From assembly GCF_000327385.1 (NCBI RefSeq), contig NW_008707370.1, positions 325,258 to 389,257 on the forward strand: a stretch of DNA of 64,000 nt. Reading direction: 5' to 3'. The notes under the pieces were generated by a model. That model was not told the DNA's origin. It saw only the letters and a program-made list of their open reading frames with translations, and did no database searches. This DNA is from Lottia gigantea (lineage: Eukaryota; Mollusca; Gastropoda; Lottiidae). Position numbers and translations under genes: made by a program. Shown one piece after another: positions 34,510 through 48,000 of this stretch. Numbering within the stretch: position 1 is the first letter of the stretch; every line of letters begins with the position of its first letter.

Positions 34510-37500
34510 CTATACTTTAGTGGTATAAACATGGACCAAACCCTGGTTGTATCCGGGTATGAACACTTCAGAGTAGCCGTCACCGTCCACGTCCTTAGCT
34601 GCGATCTTCCCTACTGTCCCGGATCCAACGTCTAAAACATCCTCCATAGAGTATTTGAAGTCACCATGAGCTTCTGATCTGGGTTTTAAAAGATGAGCTC
34701 GGCCGTCGTCATCACCTGATAACAATATCCACGGTTTACTGAAATAACACAATGCGACAGTTTTTAAGATTTCGGAGAGAGAAGAAACATTTTGTTGTAA
34801 ATCAAATGATTTTTATGAATTAAACTGAAAGAAAGTTCCATAAACCTTTGATGCCTCATGCCTCGAGTTTCTGACGCAATGCAAAGCCGAAACTGTTCAA
34901 AATAGCCTCCAAAACTGTGCAACACTTTCAGCCTTGTAAGCAACATGCATTTTTAAAAGAACCAAATTAAAACAACTTAAAATCTAATGTGATAGGACAA
35001 GCAGTAAAGTAAATTAGATTGCCGTATTTCTAAAAATCTTGGTTAATCTCGGTTTATTGAGAAATTGACAACAGGTATTTGGTTACCATGAGTAACCAAG
35101 GCACGACATGCCGGACCTTTCCTGTTTTGAACCTTAAATGCAACTTGAGCAATTTCAAAATTTGGGGAAACTAAGACTGACATAAAATAATTAAATTGGC
35201 ATATTTACACGTTGGTTTTTTTAACTTGTGGATAGAAGACTAAAGGTGATCCCGGGGCTCCTTTACCAACTCCACCAGTTCTTGATGCAAATTTGGTAGC
35301 AATTACATGTTTCTTGAACGCGCCTGTTCTGGAATAATAACAGAAATTTGGGAATCCAGAAGTTCTGAAGCCATGAATGGAGTTTTACGTCCCACTTTTC
35401 TGCACCATGTGGGCTAATGAAGACGGTCAATGCCATGCAGGGTGAAATGAGGAAATTTTGCCAGGACAGAGACATTAGCCTGCTCTTTTTTTCGATTCCA
35501 ACTGTCGAGGGATCTTTAACGTACACAGCCTGTAGCACGCAGGGCCTCAGTTTATTCGCCCACCCGAACGGCAAGACGCTTGATTACTGTAGATTCCCAC
35601 GAGAATACTTGAGAGGATTTGTCTATGGTTATAAATGTGATAAAAATCCACAAGCGAGATAGGACATGTGTACTCTTATATCATTTTATAAATAGGTAAG
35701 TCTACTTTTCATCCGTATCAGGTAGTTTTGAACACCTTGCAAGCCTTTTATTCCTCCGCATACCCCCTAATGCCCTACGCCGTCTTTCTGCTGGCACGAC
35801 CTTGCAAAATACAACAACAGCGACGTTCTTAGCTAGGAAACATTAGGCGAGGGGGCCGAGCAAGAGTCAGAAAATTTGCAAGTGGGGGCCACAGGCCGTC
35901 CTGTCACTATGCCAAATGGATAAAAAAATTTGAAAGTGGGGCAAAGCCGGGTCAGTCTCTTTTCTGGGTTGCACTCTACAGCAAAAACTTTAACTAAAAA
36001 TTACAAGTTCGACTTGATAGCATTAAATTGTTTTGACAAAGACTATCTAAGACTATATTTTGAAAAAGTATTCTAGTACCCTCTTTGGTGTTCGTCCACA
36101 CGGGGAAAACACTGGGATAAAAAACCACCCCAAAATGATTTGATGTCAACTATAGATGTAATACACTAGAGATGTAGTCTAGCACAACATACCTGAAATC
36201 GGACGGAATTTCAAAAATGTACATAGAAGCATCATGAGCATCATTGCTGGTTACCAATAAATCTAGTTTACCATCGTGATCTAGATCTGTAGCCTTAACA
36301 TCAAATACTGCTTTGATATGGTTGTCTATTACCCTCCTCTTTACCTGTACAAAACAGAACATCAGGAAATACAGTGAAGATCAAACTTTAAATGCGGAGC
36401 ATAGATTCAAGGTAGGACCAATTATTGAACATTAGTAAGAAAGTGTAAATAACGATGTATATTTATCAAATTAACAACCATAATAGTCCCGTCACACTGG
36501 AAATGTGTCGTTACTAAGCGGCCACGGTCACAGAATATGAGCTCAGACCATGTAAAGGTCGCCATGTACAAATCATGAAGGAAGCGTCAGATACCGTACG
36601 ATGGGTGCCATTGTCGTCAATAATCGACATTGACCTCGCTATTGAATCGAGAATATCTTTAAACAAGCGTCGTAACATCTCCATAAAGGCATTAAAACGA
36701 AGTGCACTAAACCCAATGATTTTATAAGGAAACGCAATCTGTCGCAGGTTGTGAGCGACTGTTGAAGAATTTGTATTTTAAGGGAAGCATCAGTACGTTG
36801 GGCACCAGATATGGAGCATAAATAATGAATCAGGGATTGATTAACCAAAAACCGTTCGTTAAGGTGGGAATAGACGATGTATGTGTACGGTTGGACACGA
36901 TTCGCTTCTACTGTTTTCTACTGTATCGATAATACCACACCGTGCATCGCACCGGACACCCTACATCGTCTATTCCCACCTTAAGAGGGAATATTAATAA
37001 GGAGGCATTGCCCACATTCAATCTTATTTTCTCACCACCTTCAAACATAAGAAATTGAAAAATACTGGATTTATGTAGGTCGTAAATCTTTACCTCAAAA
37101 CTAGACCTTATTCAACATGTAGGTCATAACACAAAAGTTCATCAAAACTTCTTGGTGATAGCTTTTGCTGCTAGGAAGACCAATACAGCAATTTTCATTT
37201 ATGGAAGCAGGTTGCGGCCGTTTCGCAACTCACGATTTCTCAAAAATATTTTATCATGAACTCTTTCCACTGTCAAAAGATGCGAAACCTGATGACAAGG
37301 CTTGGAAAGTGTTTCCAAAGTTTTAGCATAATTTTCTTTGTCTTTTCTCAATATTTTTTTATTTCTTGCGGTTAAGAAGTCGCCGCCACAAACGGCTTCC
37401 ATACAAATTGACCATATTAATCAATCAGACCGATTTCCGGTCAATGGTTCCCGGACAATAAATAATAGACTTCATATTTCTATTGCCTTTGTGTTGGATA

Positions 37501-40258
37501 TGATTTCTTAGCATTTCTGACATAAAGGGATGTATTAAAGTGAACCGTGTATATGACCTGTAGCATCAATAACCGATGAATTTAATAGTTCCGAATTTGC
37601 TATGTTTAATGTCGAACATAAAGAATATTCTTGTTTATGAACAGCTTCGGACAATCTCCCACCTCTTTCCATTCAACCTCCACTCACTGGAAATTCGGTC
37701 GCAAGTCGCCAAAAAACTGTTATCACGTGAAAAATTGCTAACCAGCTAGACGATCATAATCAATTGTCATAATAGTATGGAATCACGATGAATTAGTCAT
37801 AGTAATATGATATGAGAATTAAGTGATCACAAAAGTAATACTGTCACCAGGTTCACAAGATAAATAGGTCACAGTTATATGGTCACAATCTAAACTAGTC
37901 AGTGTTATATGTTCACAAGACACTTTGAACATAGTAGCAATGCGGTCACAGCAGTATATTGGTCATAATAGAAACATTGTGACAAGGTAAATTGGTCACA
38001 CGATATATTAATCACTGTAAATTGGTCACAAGGTTTGTAGTTTAATACCTAATGCTATGTTAACTGGTCATTTGTCGAATTAACTATCAAATACGAGGTA
38101 TAAGCACCAAGTTAATTTTGTCTTTATTAAGATGTTTAGATATTCGATATTCTTTTTAACGATCCTAATAATCACATAAGAATTTATAGACTCGAGCAAA
38201 ATCAGCCAAATTAAGTGAGAGTTCTATATCATTCTGACACGAAACTTTCTAACATGCGACATTTTCCATGAAAAAAAATACAATTTATTACCTTTGATTT
38301 ATCATTCCATCGGCCTTTGGAATCTGTTGTCCAATAAATATTGAGACTTTTGGAGAAGAACCCAGCAGTGATGATACAGTCCTTTTTACCTTGAGGAGTT
38401 GGTAGTTTTACGATATCAAAATAAACGTCGGCACCATTGTCCAAAACATGTGATTTCCACGTGTGTTTCAGAGCATTGCTTCCACCGGGGTTCTCGAACC
38501 AAATCAGTTGTCCTTTTGGTCCACCTTGAAATCAGATTAACAGAGGGCATGATATAAAAACTACCAATACTAAGTCACCAAAGGCAAGCTGAATTGCAAA
38601 ACCCAGTCGCTCAAAGGTGTTACAGCTGTGTAAGTCTAAGGTCGTTAGACAAAGAATCAAGAACTCTGGGCTCTTTAGTTGAAGAATGTCCTCGTTGACA
38701 TCCGGAATCATTGGGGTTTACAGTGTTAAAGGGATTGTAAACAGGTGTTCTAAATTTTTCATGTTTATTGGGAACATTGAAAGCGGCAATTTGCGCCATC
38801 TTTCGTCTGTCTTTCCTATTTCACTAAAAATGCTTTAACATAATATATGGTGCTGTGCGACAGCCCTCAGACTTTAAGGGGTTTGAGGCCTCGCCTTGGA
38901 GAGATACCACTAATTTTTGACCCCTTCCTCGTGATAGATACACCCCTGCTATCATTTTCTAGGCTTCACTCCAAGGAAGAAAAAACTGGACACCTTACCG
39001 AAAACAACCGGTTTTTCAGCTCTGCAAGTAACAGCATCCAGTCTCCCATCGCCGTTCATGTCCAACCACATCACTCTGTGATAAAACCATTTGGAATCAG
39101 TTGCTTCGTCAGTGATTCTATAAGGTCCCTTTGGTGGTTCAGAAGAGTAATCCAACAATTCAATCATTCCGTGAGTCTTCAGAGGAACCAGAAATCCTCC
39201 CGACACAGTCAACATGTTCTTGTGGAAAACTGATTCTGAAAAAATGGACGAATAGTTACTATACTGGGCGGCTTATTTTGTAAGTTTGCATCCAGGGGTG
39301 TGTGGGATTTGAATATATATGGTCGTCTTTTTCTTTGCTTAACAAGTATGCAATTGTTACCAATAGTAAGTTGTTTGGTATTGATCTCTGTAGTATTGCC
39401 CAAACATGCACTACAAAGATCACAGAAAACTGATGCCAATCTGAATGTTTTTTCTGTGATGTACTCCACTTGATCTCATTTATTTTTTCCTCATCTCATG
39501 TTCAAGGTCGCATAATCTCCAATCAAAAAAGTGCTTTGTTCAATAAAGGATTTCCCAAATATACAGGATGTGCTGTAGGATATTCATAGTGAAAACGATG
39601 ATGCTATTGAGCAAAATTTGAAAGAACATGATTACAAAATATTTGTCAGATCGTAGATGACCAGAGTAGTGACCAGAACGAAACATTTGAATTCAATGTC
39701 ATTACTGCAGTTGGGAAACCGGGTTATACAATCCGAAGGTATATTGCACCTTGGACCCAAACAATATACCGTGAAAGTTCTGCTGGCGCTGTGCTATTTT
39801 CAGATTCAGATTTCCGGAAATTGCTGAGGGTTGCCGAATATCCTGGTACTTCAGGTAAGCGAGCACGCGAGCAAGCGTTCAATTCACCGAGTCACTTCAG
39901 GTCTCAAATCCGAGACAGAAAGAGAAGGTTCAGTATTACCTGGAACTTCATTCACTTCATTCGGCCATGTTACAGTTGTTGTGGCTACCTTAGGTTTGAT
40001 ACCAGCGACATTACCAAGATGACTACCAATGTGAGCTACCTCATAGACATAGTCTGTTGTCAACGGTATGGGGTTGAAACTGGATATAAACAGATGGAAT
40101 TTATCCTTGGGGTTGTTGCTGTGATGATCTTCTACAACTTCTGTAAACCCTGCATGTGGTACCTTAAATGATCCAAGAAGCTTCAGCGATCCCCCGTGGG
40201 TTTCCAGAGTCCACGAGCCAAGGAGAAGGGCGAGGCCAAGAGAAGCCCAGTTGTTCAT
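34510..40258 (-). CDS. Secreted FG-GAP/VCBS beta-propeller protein
   Basis: Six exons (40258-39940, 39235-38999, 38524-38292, 36344-36193, 35328-35209, 34738-34510) join in frame to 429 residues. Residues 1 to about 21 (MNNWASLGLALLLGSW...) are a signal peptide, and no membrane segment follows, so the product is probably secreted. Three calcium-binding loops of the FG-GAP type are seen: DMNGDGRLD at 165-173, DLDHDGKLD at 283-291 and DVDGDGYSE at 403-411. The phrase LIWFENPGG, followed by a Trp-Lys-Ser-His block, resembles repeats in bacterial and fungal VCBS propellers, including the propeller part of fungal aldos-2-ulose dehydratase. That resemblance is from memory and does not prove a reaction. 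Function unknown; a carbohydrate-related or adhesive role is possible. Intron 4 holds a partial SINE (35376-35590), and intron 3 a MITE (36859) and a degenerate repeat (37785-38045). Confidence 0.88.
35376..35590 (-). mobile_element. Partial tRNA-derived SINE in intron 4 of the FG-GAP gene
   Basis: Starts with GGAGTTTTACGTCCCACTTT and runs through the central TCGAGGGATCTTTAACGT of the family. The head (A and B boxes) is missing at the right. It lies in inverse orientation on the plus strand, hence in sense with the host gene. Confidence 0.75.
36859..36984. mobile_element. TTAA-flanked MITE (piggyBac-like), 126 bp
   Basis: TTAA stands at both ends. Inside them a perfect 19-bp inverted repeat (GGTGGGAATAGACGATGTA and its complement) encloses about 80 bp without an open frame. 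TTAA target duplication is typical of piggyBac-type elements, so this is probably a non-autonomous derivative. A decayed relative lies at 50336-50450. The perfect ends suggest a young copy. Confidence 0.85.
37785..38045. repeat. Degenerate tandem repeat, intron 3 of the FG-GAP gene
   Basis: Loosely spaced phrases such as GGTCACAA, GGTCACAGTTATAT and TTGGTCACA recur about ten times. The array is too decayed to give a firm unit length. Confidence 0.45.
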
Positions 40259-41329
40259 GATAACAGTTGCTTCTATGAATGAATTATTGTTCCACTTTCT
40301 TTAGTTTTGATATCTTCAAGACAACACAGGGACTCGAGAGTTCACCTTATCTCAACTGGTTTTGAAGAGTTCGGGGTTATCGTTTTAACCATTCGGGTGG
40401 GTTGCAAACCCCAACCGCCCTACTGCCCCAACAGGTAATAAAAATTTGTGCTAAAATAAGTATTGCTTTTCTTAAGGATATCAGATTTCATCCTTCGAAA
40501 AGAAACATTGTCAAGTTGGCAGAACTGAAATTAACACTTTAAAAAAAAAGCGATTAGGGCGGTAGGGATTTAAAGCTTGACCATTTTGATAAAACATTGC
40601 CAGTTTGTATCAAACAACAGTTTCGTCATCCCCATCGTATGTTGGGTTCTGTAGCACACTCTGTAAGAGCGTAGGTTCATTAAAAGGCGTCATTTGCTTG
40701 GTTGTGAGGAAACTGATGACCTTGAATAAATCATAATCCCAGACGACCTTATTGTAAATAGGTACTGAGAAATCCGGATAGAATCAATCTGGTGTTTAGC
40801 CAAGGGCCAGCTGGTTAAAATATTCTAATTTCTCTCTCTCTTCGGTTCAACTAAGCAAGTAATAGTACAACAGCTTTAAGAGATTTAAATGTAGTCCATA
40901 AAGGTACTTTAGTGTTGATGTTGATGACAATTTACACTAACAATTTCGTTACATCTTTTATTTTTATTTTTAGAGAATGGCCATTAGACTCTTTCATGGC
41001 CCTAAATTTGATGATTCAAAGAGTTATGGATGGTTTTGAATGGTTGTAAAGTTTCTTTTCTAAATCTAGGCTATAATTCATTTGATCTGATTAGAACTGT
41101 TGATCATTTTTAAAGGAAAATAGGGAATGAGTATCGCTTATGGTCTATGAATCGACAATTTTAACCATAGATAACACTAGGCCCTGGGTACCTTATCTTA
41201 ACATAGAAAGATAAGATTGTATCAGACTTAAACACGAAACATTACAAAGCAAAAAAAAAAACCCCAAAAAATTGAAATGTAATTTCAAATTTAATGATAT
41301 CTTTTACCCTGCTGGCACAAAATGACACG

Positions 41330-41925
41330 ATCTGTGATCATAAAAACTTTCGTGCCCTACTAGTTCACAGATGGTAATTTGGATTATCGTGTCCTACTAG
41401 TTCACAGATGATAATTTGGACTATCGTGTCCTACTAGTTAGCAGGTAAATAGTATGGGACTATATTGTACTATTAGTTCACAGATGGTACTATGGGACTA
41501 TCGTGTCCTACTAGCTTATAGATGATCATAGGAACTATCGTGTCCTACTAGTTAACAGATGGAAATATCAGACCACCGTGTCCTACTAGCTTACAAATGA
41601 TCATAGGAACTATCGTGTCCTTCTTGTTAACAGATGGAAATATCAGACCACCGTGTCCTATTAGCTTACAGATGATCACAGGAACTATCGTGTCCTACTA
41701 GTTAACAGATGGAAATATCAGACCATCGTGTCCTACAAGAAAACAGATGACAATATGGGACTATCTTGTTCTTACTAGTTAATATATGGTTATATGGGAC
41801 TATCTTGTTCTGCTAGTTAACAGATGGTATATGGGACTATCGTGATCTAATGGTCAACAGATGGCCATACGGAACTATCTTGTCCTACAAGCGAACAGAT
41901 GATTATACTAAACTATCGTACCCTA
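41330..41925. repeat. Minisatellite, about 36-bp unit
   Basis: About 16 degenerate copies contain GGACTATCGTGTCCTACTAG followed by TTAACAGATGG. No exon lies next to it. Confidence 0.85.
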
Positions 41926-42866
41926 CAAGCCAAATGCACCCCAAACTAGAAATTTTACTTTCTATTTCTATATTTATCTTTCCTGTGTATGAGTCTCGAG
42001 AAAGACGAGTCGTCATGTTAACTTTCAAAAGCGGATAACTTTGGACTGTCGATGGTGAGCTGAGGACACTAACACATCAGTTGAGTTCAAAACGTACTGT
42101 GTTTGAGGGTTAGATACGACTGGCCAAATGGATGGCGAATCCGTCCTTTAAATGGTCTGAAAACAGTACCTTGTTTTTTCTTTGGGGCTCTAATCAACAG
42201 TCATCGAGCGATAATGATCTATGACTGACGCTGAACTGTCAGTTCGACAACTCATTTGATTTCATTTCCGTACTCTCTTATACTATTAATAGCTATCGTT
42301 TCCTCCAGGTCCCAATATACCAGTAAGCTCATTGGAGAACCATGTCAATGTATCCGGTCCGGAAATTTTCACCGGCCTAATTATTCCGAATCAGAAAAAA
42401 AATAGTAGATTCTTTATTCATTAGTGTTAGCACAAGATTGAGGGGTTGCCTGTCGTACTACTCTTTGACAGAGAATTTAGACAAATTAAAGGAGGTGGTT
42501 TTGTAGGGTTTATTACAATATTCACTTAATCCCTTCCCAGTTTTCAACAAAATATAAGTTTTGTAAATAATGTGATGCGATTTTCGGATATTGCTAATAT
42601 TATGGGACACTGGTTTCAGACTATGGATTTTGATATTGAATTTTGAGAAACAATCAAAAACGTCGAAAATAGGCAAACCAGATTTTTTTCTAGCGATTAA
42701 AAAAATGCATTCAAGTGTGTAACACCACCTTATCAATCCGATGCAAATAGAAAATAAAACCCATGGAACATCCTACTTTTAGGTACATAATTGGGATAAT
42801 GAGCCTATTCGTTTTCGATTTCCAGTTGTCGGGGAATTTCGACTACAGCCTCAGGGCTTCCTCTGT

Positions 42867-43039
42867 CAAGCTATTACGGAATGTGTCCAATATCTCGACA
42901 TCATTAGAAACGTTTTTTTTTGTATCACAGAAGTTTGTAAATGCTGCAATTAAATCAAATATCTATATTGACAAACTTTCGTGATACAAGAAAAATGCCA
43001 AATACTGTCAAGGTATTGGACACAGTTCGCAATAGCTTG
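42867..43039. mobile_element. Long-hairpin MITE
   Basis: Arms of about 70 bp are inverted copies: the left arm begins CAAGCTATTACGGAATGTGT and the right arm ends ACACAGTTCGCAATAGCTTG. Both arms also carry TGTATCAC and AAGTTTGT in matching order. There is no open frame. A relative interrupted by a SINE is at about 54594-55120. Confidence 0.8.
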
Positions 43040-43928
43040 AAATTGTGTAAAGGACACGGCTTCGACTATTGAAGACATCCTGAATGGACCACTATAATTG
43101 GATTATTAAGAAGTATAGGCTAATATGGCATATCATATAAATTGCTAATAAAATTTGGAATTACAATGAATATGTATAAAGCAGGATCATAATTGCCAGG
43201 TCCTTGGTGAGAAAGCTTTCTAATTTCCCTGACTTATTTCATATATCCTGTCAACACATAATTCATAATGTGATATCAGCCCCGCAGCAAGTATAATCCC
43301 TTGATTTACTTAATAGATTGATGTCCAATAAAACGGTTAATTATCATTAAGTGCGGGACTATCATAATACCGCCATTTTCTTTTTTTATCAGACTATGGC
43401 GCTTCGCTCGAGGTTATGTCCTTGTCAAAAATTTAGGCTACCATTTGAACGTTATTAGCTATGTCGATTTTCTGAATGTGACGTCGCGTTGACAGTCAAA
43501 TAGCAGAGTGAAAGCAGGTGATCCGAGAGGAATAGCATGTCCCGCGAGCGAAACTTGCAACTTGTTGACTACTATAGCTGCCCCCACCCCCCACTCAAAA
43601 TTCGGATCGTTTTTAGTTTTGATGTACTATATACTGGTATGATTGTATATGTTCTATGATTATCAATTGTAAAACGTTGTTTTCTTTTTGTTCTCCTGAC
43701 TGACCAATCAATTTTTATTCTATTCTTTAAAGAGATACAGTTGCCTAAGTATTTGATTTACCACCTGAAAGATCTAAAATAGGGCTATCAATAACATTTT
43801 TCCGATTTAAATTCCGACGTAAGGTTCACCTTCAATTTAAGAAAACACACTGCATGACAATTTGACCTTCTCACGTCCTCAACTTTATTAATAAGATTGT
43901 TAAGAGATTTTGTAACAAAAAATCATGA

Positions 43929-44108
43929 TTTCAATTTTCAGTCAGAAAACGTCTGTGGTTTTCAATTCCACAAAAAATAAGTGTTTGATGAAGTCATTAA
44001 TCGCAAAATATGCTTTATCTTACAAGGCCCTTTAGCAATTAGCGACGTCGTCAAACACTTAGTTTAGTGGAATTGCAGGAACTACGAACGTCTGATTGAA
44101 AATCGAAA
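43929..44108. mobile_element. Palindromic MITE, copy 1
   Basis: Inverted arms carry TCAATTTTCAGTCAGA, AATTCCAC and AAGTGTTTGATGAAGTC on the left, and the complements GACGTCGTCAAACACTT, GTGGAATT and TCTGATTGAAAATCGA on the right. The inner pair (AAGTGTTT...AAACACTT) recurs at 49671 as AAGCGTTT...AAACGCTT, so both belong to one family. Confidence 0.7.
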
Positions 44109-44789
44109 TAGTACAGATTGATACTATCGGCGTCCTTTATACACATACAAATTTAGAAAATCTCTGTTCAATCCCTTAAAATCAAACTATGGTTCTCTTT
44201 CAATTCAAGAAAAACGTATCGCAAAAATTTCATACATTGACCTTCTCAAATGTGGTTAGTATTAATATTAAGTACACGAAGGTCTCAATTCTTATTCAGA
44301 GCGAGAAGTGAAGTGACTACAATGCGGTCGAGATTACAAGTACATGTCTGCTACAATACTGCCAGGTCAATGGCCGAAATCTTGTATTATCCTTTTTAAG
44401 AATATCACGAGACATTAAACGGACATTGATGACCTATTACTTGATTTATATTCTATCAACGATTTAATTTTCAATAAAATCTCTCTAGTGTAAACCAGTC
44501 AGGAATATCAATGCCATCCTTCTCCTTTTAACCATTTATTGATGATAAACCTTTGTTAACCAAGTCCCAAAGGATTTCATAATTCACCAGGTTTAATGTT
44601 CGTAAATCAAACACGGAATCCTATCTATAGTAGATCTTGCATTAAGGGACAGTATGTAAGCTATGCATATTGGTATGTGGTTGCGTGACCTAATTACCAA
44701 AGCTGACTACTTATGCAAATGGTACATTTGAATTCACAGAATTGAAATATTAAGAGAGTATATGAAGTATACTTGGAAAACAATAACCA

Positions 44790-45080
44790 AAGGTGAGAAG
44801 AGGTAAGGAGTGGGAAAAGAGAGGAAGGGGGAAGAAGAAGAGTGAAGTAGGGGATGATAGGGGAATGGAAGGAAGTGGGAAAAGGAAGCGGAGACACGAT
44901 TGTAGAGAGAAAGGTAGAAGATTAGACAGATGAAGAATGATGGACGGGTGGAGTACATTGAAATTAAAGACACGGGGGACGGTAGAAGATCTCTCTCTCT
45001 CTCTCTCTCTCTCGATATTAGGAATGGAAGGTAAAAGAGACAGGGTGAATGGTAGAAGGAACAAGAGACAGAAGAGTTTG
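44790..45080. repeat. Purine-rich tract with CT microsatellite
   Basis: The plus strand is almost all A and G over about 150 bp, followed by a (CT)n run of about 26 bp at 44990-45014. The long minus-strand frame across it (44750-45283) is rich in Ser, Leu, Pro and Phe because of the base bias and is not taken as a gene. Confidence 0.7.
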
Positions 45081-48000
45081 GCGGAAGAAGGTGTAGTTTG
45101 GAGAATGAATGTATTGGAGTAAGGTACAGAGTGGGAATGCAGAGTTAAAGGTAGGTGAGAACTAGTTTCAAGAAACAGAGATGGTTGCAGGTAGGTTAGA
45201 TGCCGGCATCGGGAAGTAGGTCTGATTGTTCTGAGACTATTCAAGGGCCTGTGGGATACTCTCTTACATTGAGAGATACTCATTGTACCTCTTTGCTATG
45301 CTTCTAATTACAGTACTCCGAAGACTTACTATGAATCATCGTCCTCCATTTCTTAAACTGATTTGAAACTTTCATTGCGAAACGAATTGGATTTTTTTAA
45401 ATAAAAAAAATCGTAAGTATTCACAGTGGTCAAACGAAATTGCAGAGAATTCCTTCCCTTGATGCAAAACGTATATAAAACGTTACTACAGTGGAGCTGC
45501 GTTTATATTTTAATTTAAAATTTTGCTTTGTAAATGATTAAAGTTCGGTAGTAATATTAAGTACAAATCGGAACAGACACACTATTTGAGTGGGGAATTT
45601 GTAAATTTATTTGGTGCATTCTGACATATCCTGAAATTCCTTAGAATCAATTGAGGGTGCAATTAGGGTACAAACTATTTTTCTGGGTGTGCAATACCCC
45701 CACTGGCGCCGTCACTGATTATTTGAGCAAAAAAAAAAAAAAAAAAAAAAAATTCATTCTAGACGACTCTCGTTTCTCGACCATGTAGTTATATAGTTAG
45801 AAGAGTTAAAAATGGTATAATTAGATGACGGCTGTAGTTAACACACCGTATAACATCATTGATAATTTCTCTAAATGTCTGTACCTTTAGGCTCTAATCT
45901 AGGTAGATGATCTGACTGTCTTTGGAAACCTTGGCCGCTTTCAACATCACCTCGGTTCGTAATGTTTGTCTTGGCATTCTTGACTATCAGTTAAAGGGAT
46001 TGTAAACAGTTTCTTCCAAAATTTTATGTACATCGGGGACACTGATGTCATCTATTTGCAATTGAGCCAGATTTGTCGGGGCTACTCATAGACATAATAG
46101 TTGAGAAACCTACGTAGTTATCCTTGTAGAATATGGTCTTTTTTCTCTGCCTTAAATGTTTAATTATGAGACGCAATAGATTCTTAAACGACACCTAACG
46201 CATTTTTCCAATGACGTATATGTGGTTTCGCTTCATTAGAAACCTAATGGTATTTGAAGCGATTACTCATACAATGGCTAATTTTTATATATTTACTGAA
46301 ATGATATTTAAGAAGTCTCGTCCTGAACAGTCTTCCTTTATAGCATATTAACTGCTTTACGACCAATTAAGCAAATGTATTGTTATTCCCATAACAACGA
46401 AATAAGTGCAATATTGTTTTCACATTGGTGTAGTGATAAACGAACTGTACTCTTTACTTGTAAACTTGACCAGTGCTTTTATAGAAAAGCATATCTTCAA
46501 GGGAACAATTTTCTGTTGAATCCGTCGGGGCCAAATCTGAAACAAAAAAGAAATGACTATCTAGATTATAGTACGATCCGTAACATTTTGTGCTTTTTGA
46601 TTAAACGTTTCAATTGATTTTAATTATGCAACTTAAAGCAAAGCAAATTTTTTCTTGAAATTGTTGTAATTTAGTGGACAAAACCCATTCTGGACGTAAA
46701 TCTTATTTGAATTAAATCGTACTCAGCTTTTTTCTGTTTTAAGAAACTGACTTAAAAAGTCAACGTAATTGACATTGATAGGTGATAAATGGTCTAATCA
46801 GTCGGTGCATTCTGTACGGCACGAGTCACAGTTTCTTTGGAATTTCTCGTACAGATGTTGACAAAAAAACCCAACTAATTTATGTATGTAGTACAGTTTG
46901 AAATTGTTTTAGTTCCCGAGACATAGGGAAAACATTTATTTTGGTTTATCTGATGTGTGTGAGTGGTTATTTGCAATTTGCCAATAAAAGTTTCGACTTA
47001 CTACGACAGAAATTTTGCTTAAAGCAGTGGCGGAGCAAAAGACAGTTTTTCGGGCAAAAATCTCATAACTAAGTTAGAAATTCGGGAAATCTCAGATATC
47101 CCCCCTCCCCCCTCTCGGACGTACATTGACTTGAATCCTGTTACACCCAGACTTAAAACTTCACGCAAGTGAAACACGTAGCCTTTTACATCTGGACTGA
47201 AAAATTCACGCAAGCGTTAACCTGTAGCCTGTTACATCTGATCTTCATGCAAGGGAACAATATTTTTGAACGTATAGTGTTTTGGAGTTTGCTATAAAAT
47301 CCCTGCGGTAGCGAGTAGTTAAAAACGTCTTAACTACCAAACCGTTTAATGATTCCAGATTCAACTACCACAATCACCAACAGCTACCTTGTCTGGGATA
47401 TCAGCTTCTGCTTGGAAGCCAATGTTACCTTGACATCTATCAACTAACCAACTAAGTAGTAAGTAGTAAGAAGATCACATACTGCGTGGTATAGTTCTTC
47501 TGTACCCACTATCAGTAGCTATTTTATTATCTTATTACAGAGAAACACAGATTATTAATTCCTTCCCTTTCATTAACAATTAGTGTAGGTCATGACTAGT
47601 GAGCTTTGCCTGTCTCAGCTTTGAGGGGACTAACGTTGGATGCCTCGTCGTAAACTATTGAAGCAGTGAAACCTTTTGAATACCTTACCTCTGATTCTGT
47701 TTTGGTATCACATTATAATGTTGATAAAATACAAATCAGAAACATAACTACCGAAAAAGATATTGTATGAGAGTCCCAAAAAGGTCATTACGATTTATTG
47801 AAATATATAAGAAGGTTCTTAGATAAAGTGAATCACGTTCTCTTTATTGGTAAGGGAAGGTCGTTTTAGAGAAACTATTTGTTCTAAAGGCTTCAACTAA
47901 CAATATCGACCTGTTAATAATGCCCAACAATACACACAAGTTAGAGCACAATTTAGGAACCCTTTTCACAAGTTTCAATGATAAAATGTTGCATTCTGAC

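Noticed and set aside
44750-45283. 177-codon minus-strand frame, one of the longest in the window
   Set aside because: It lies over a purine-rich tract and a CT microsatellite; the composition (Ser, Leu, Pro, Phe) follows from base bias and no domain is seen.
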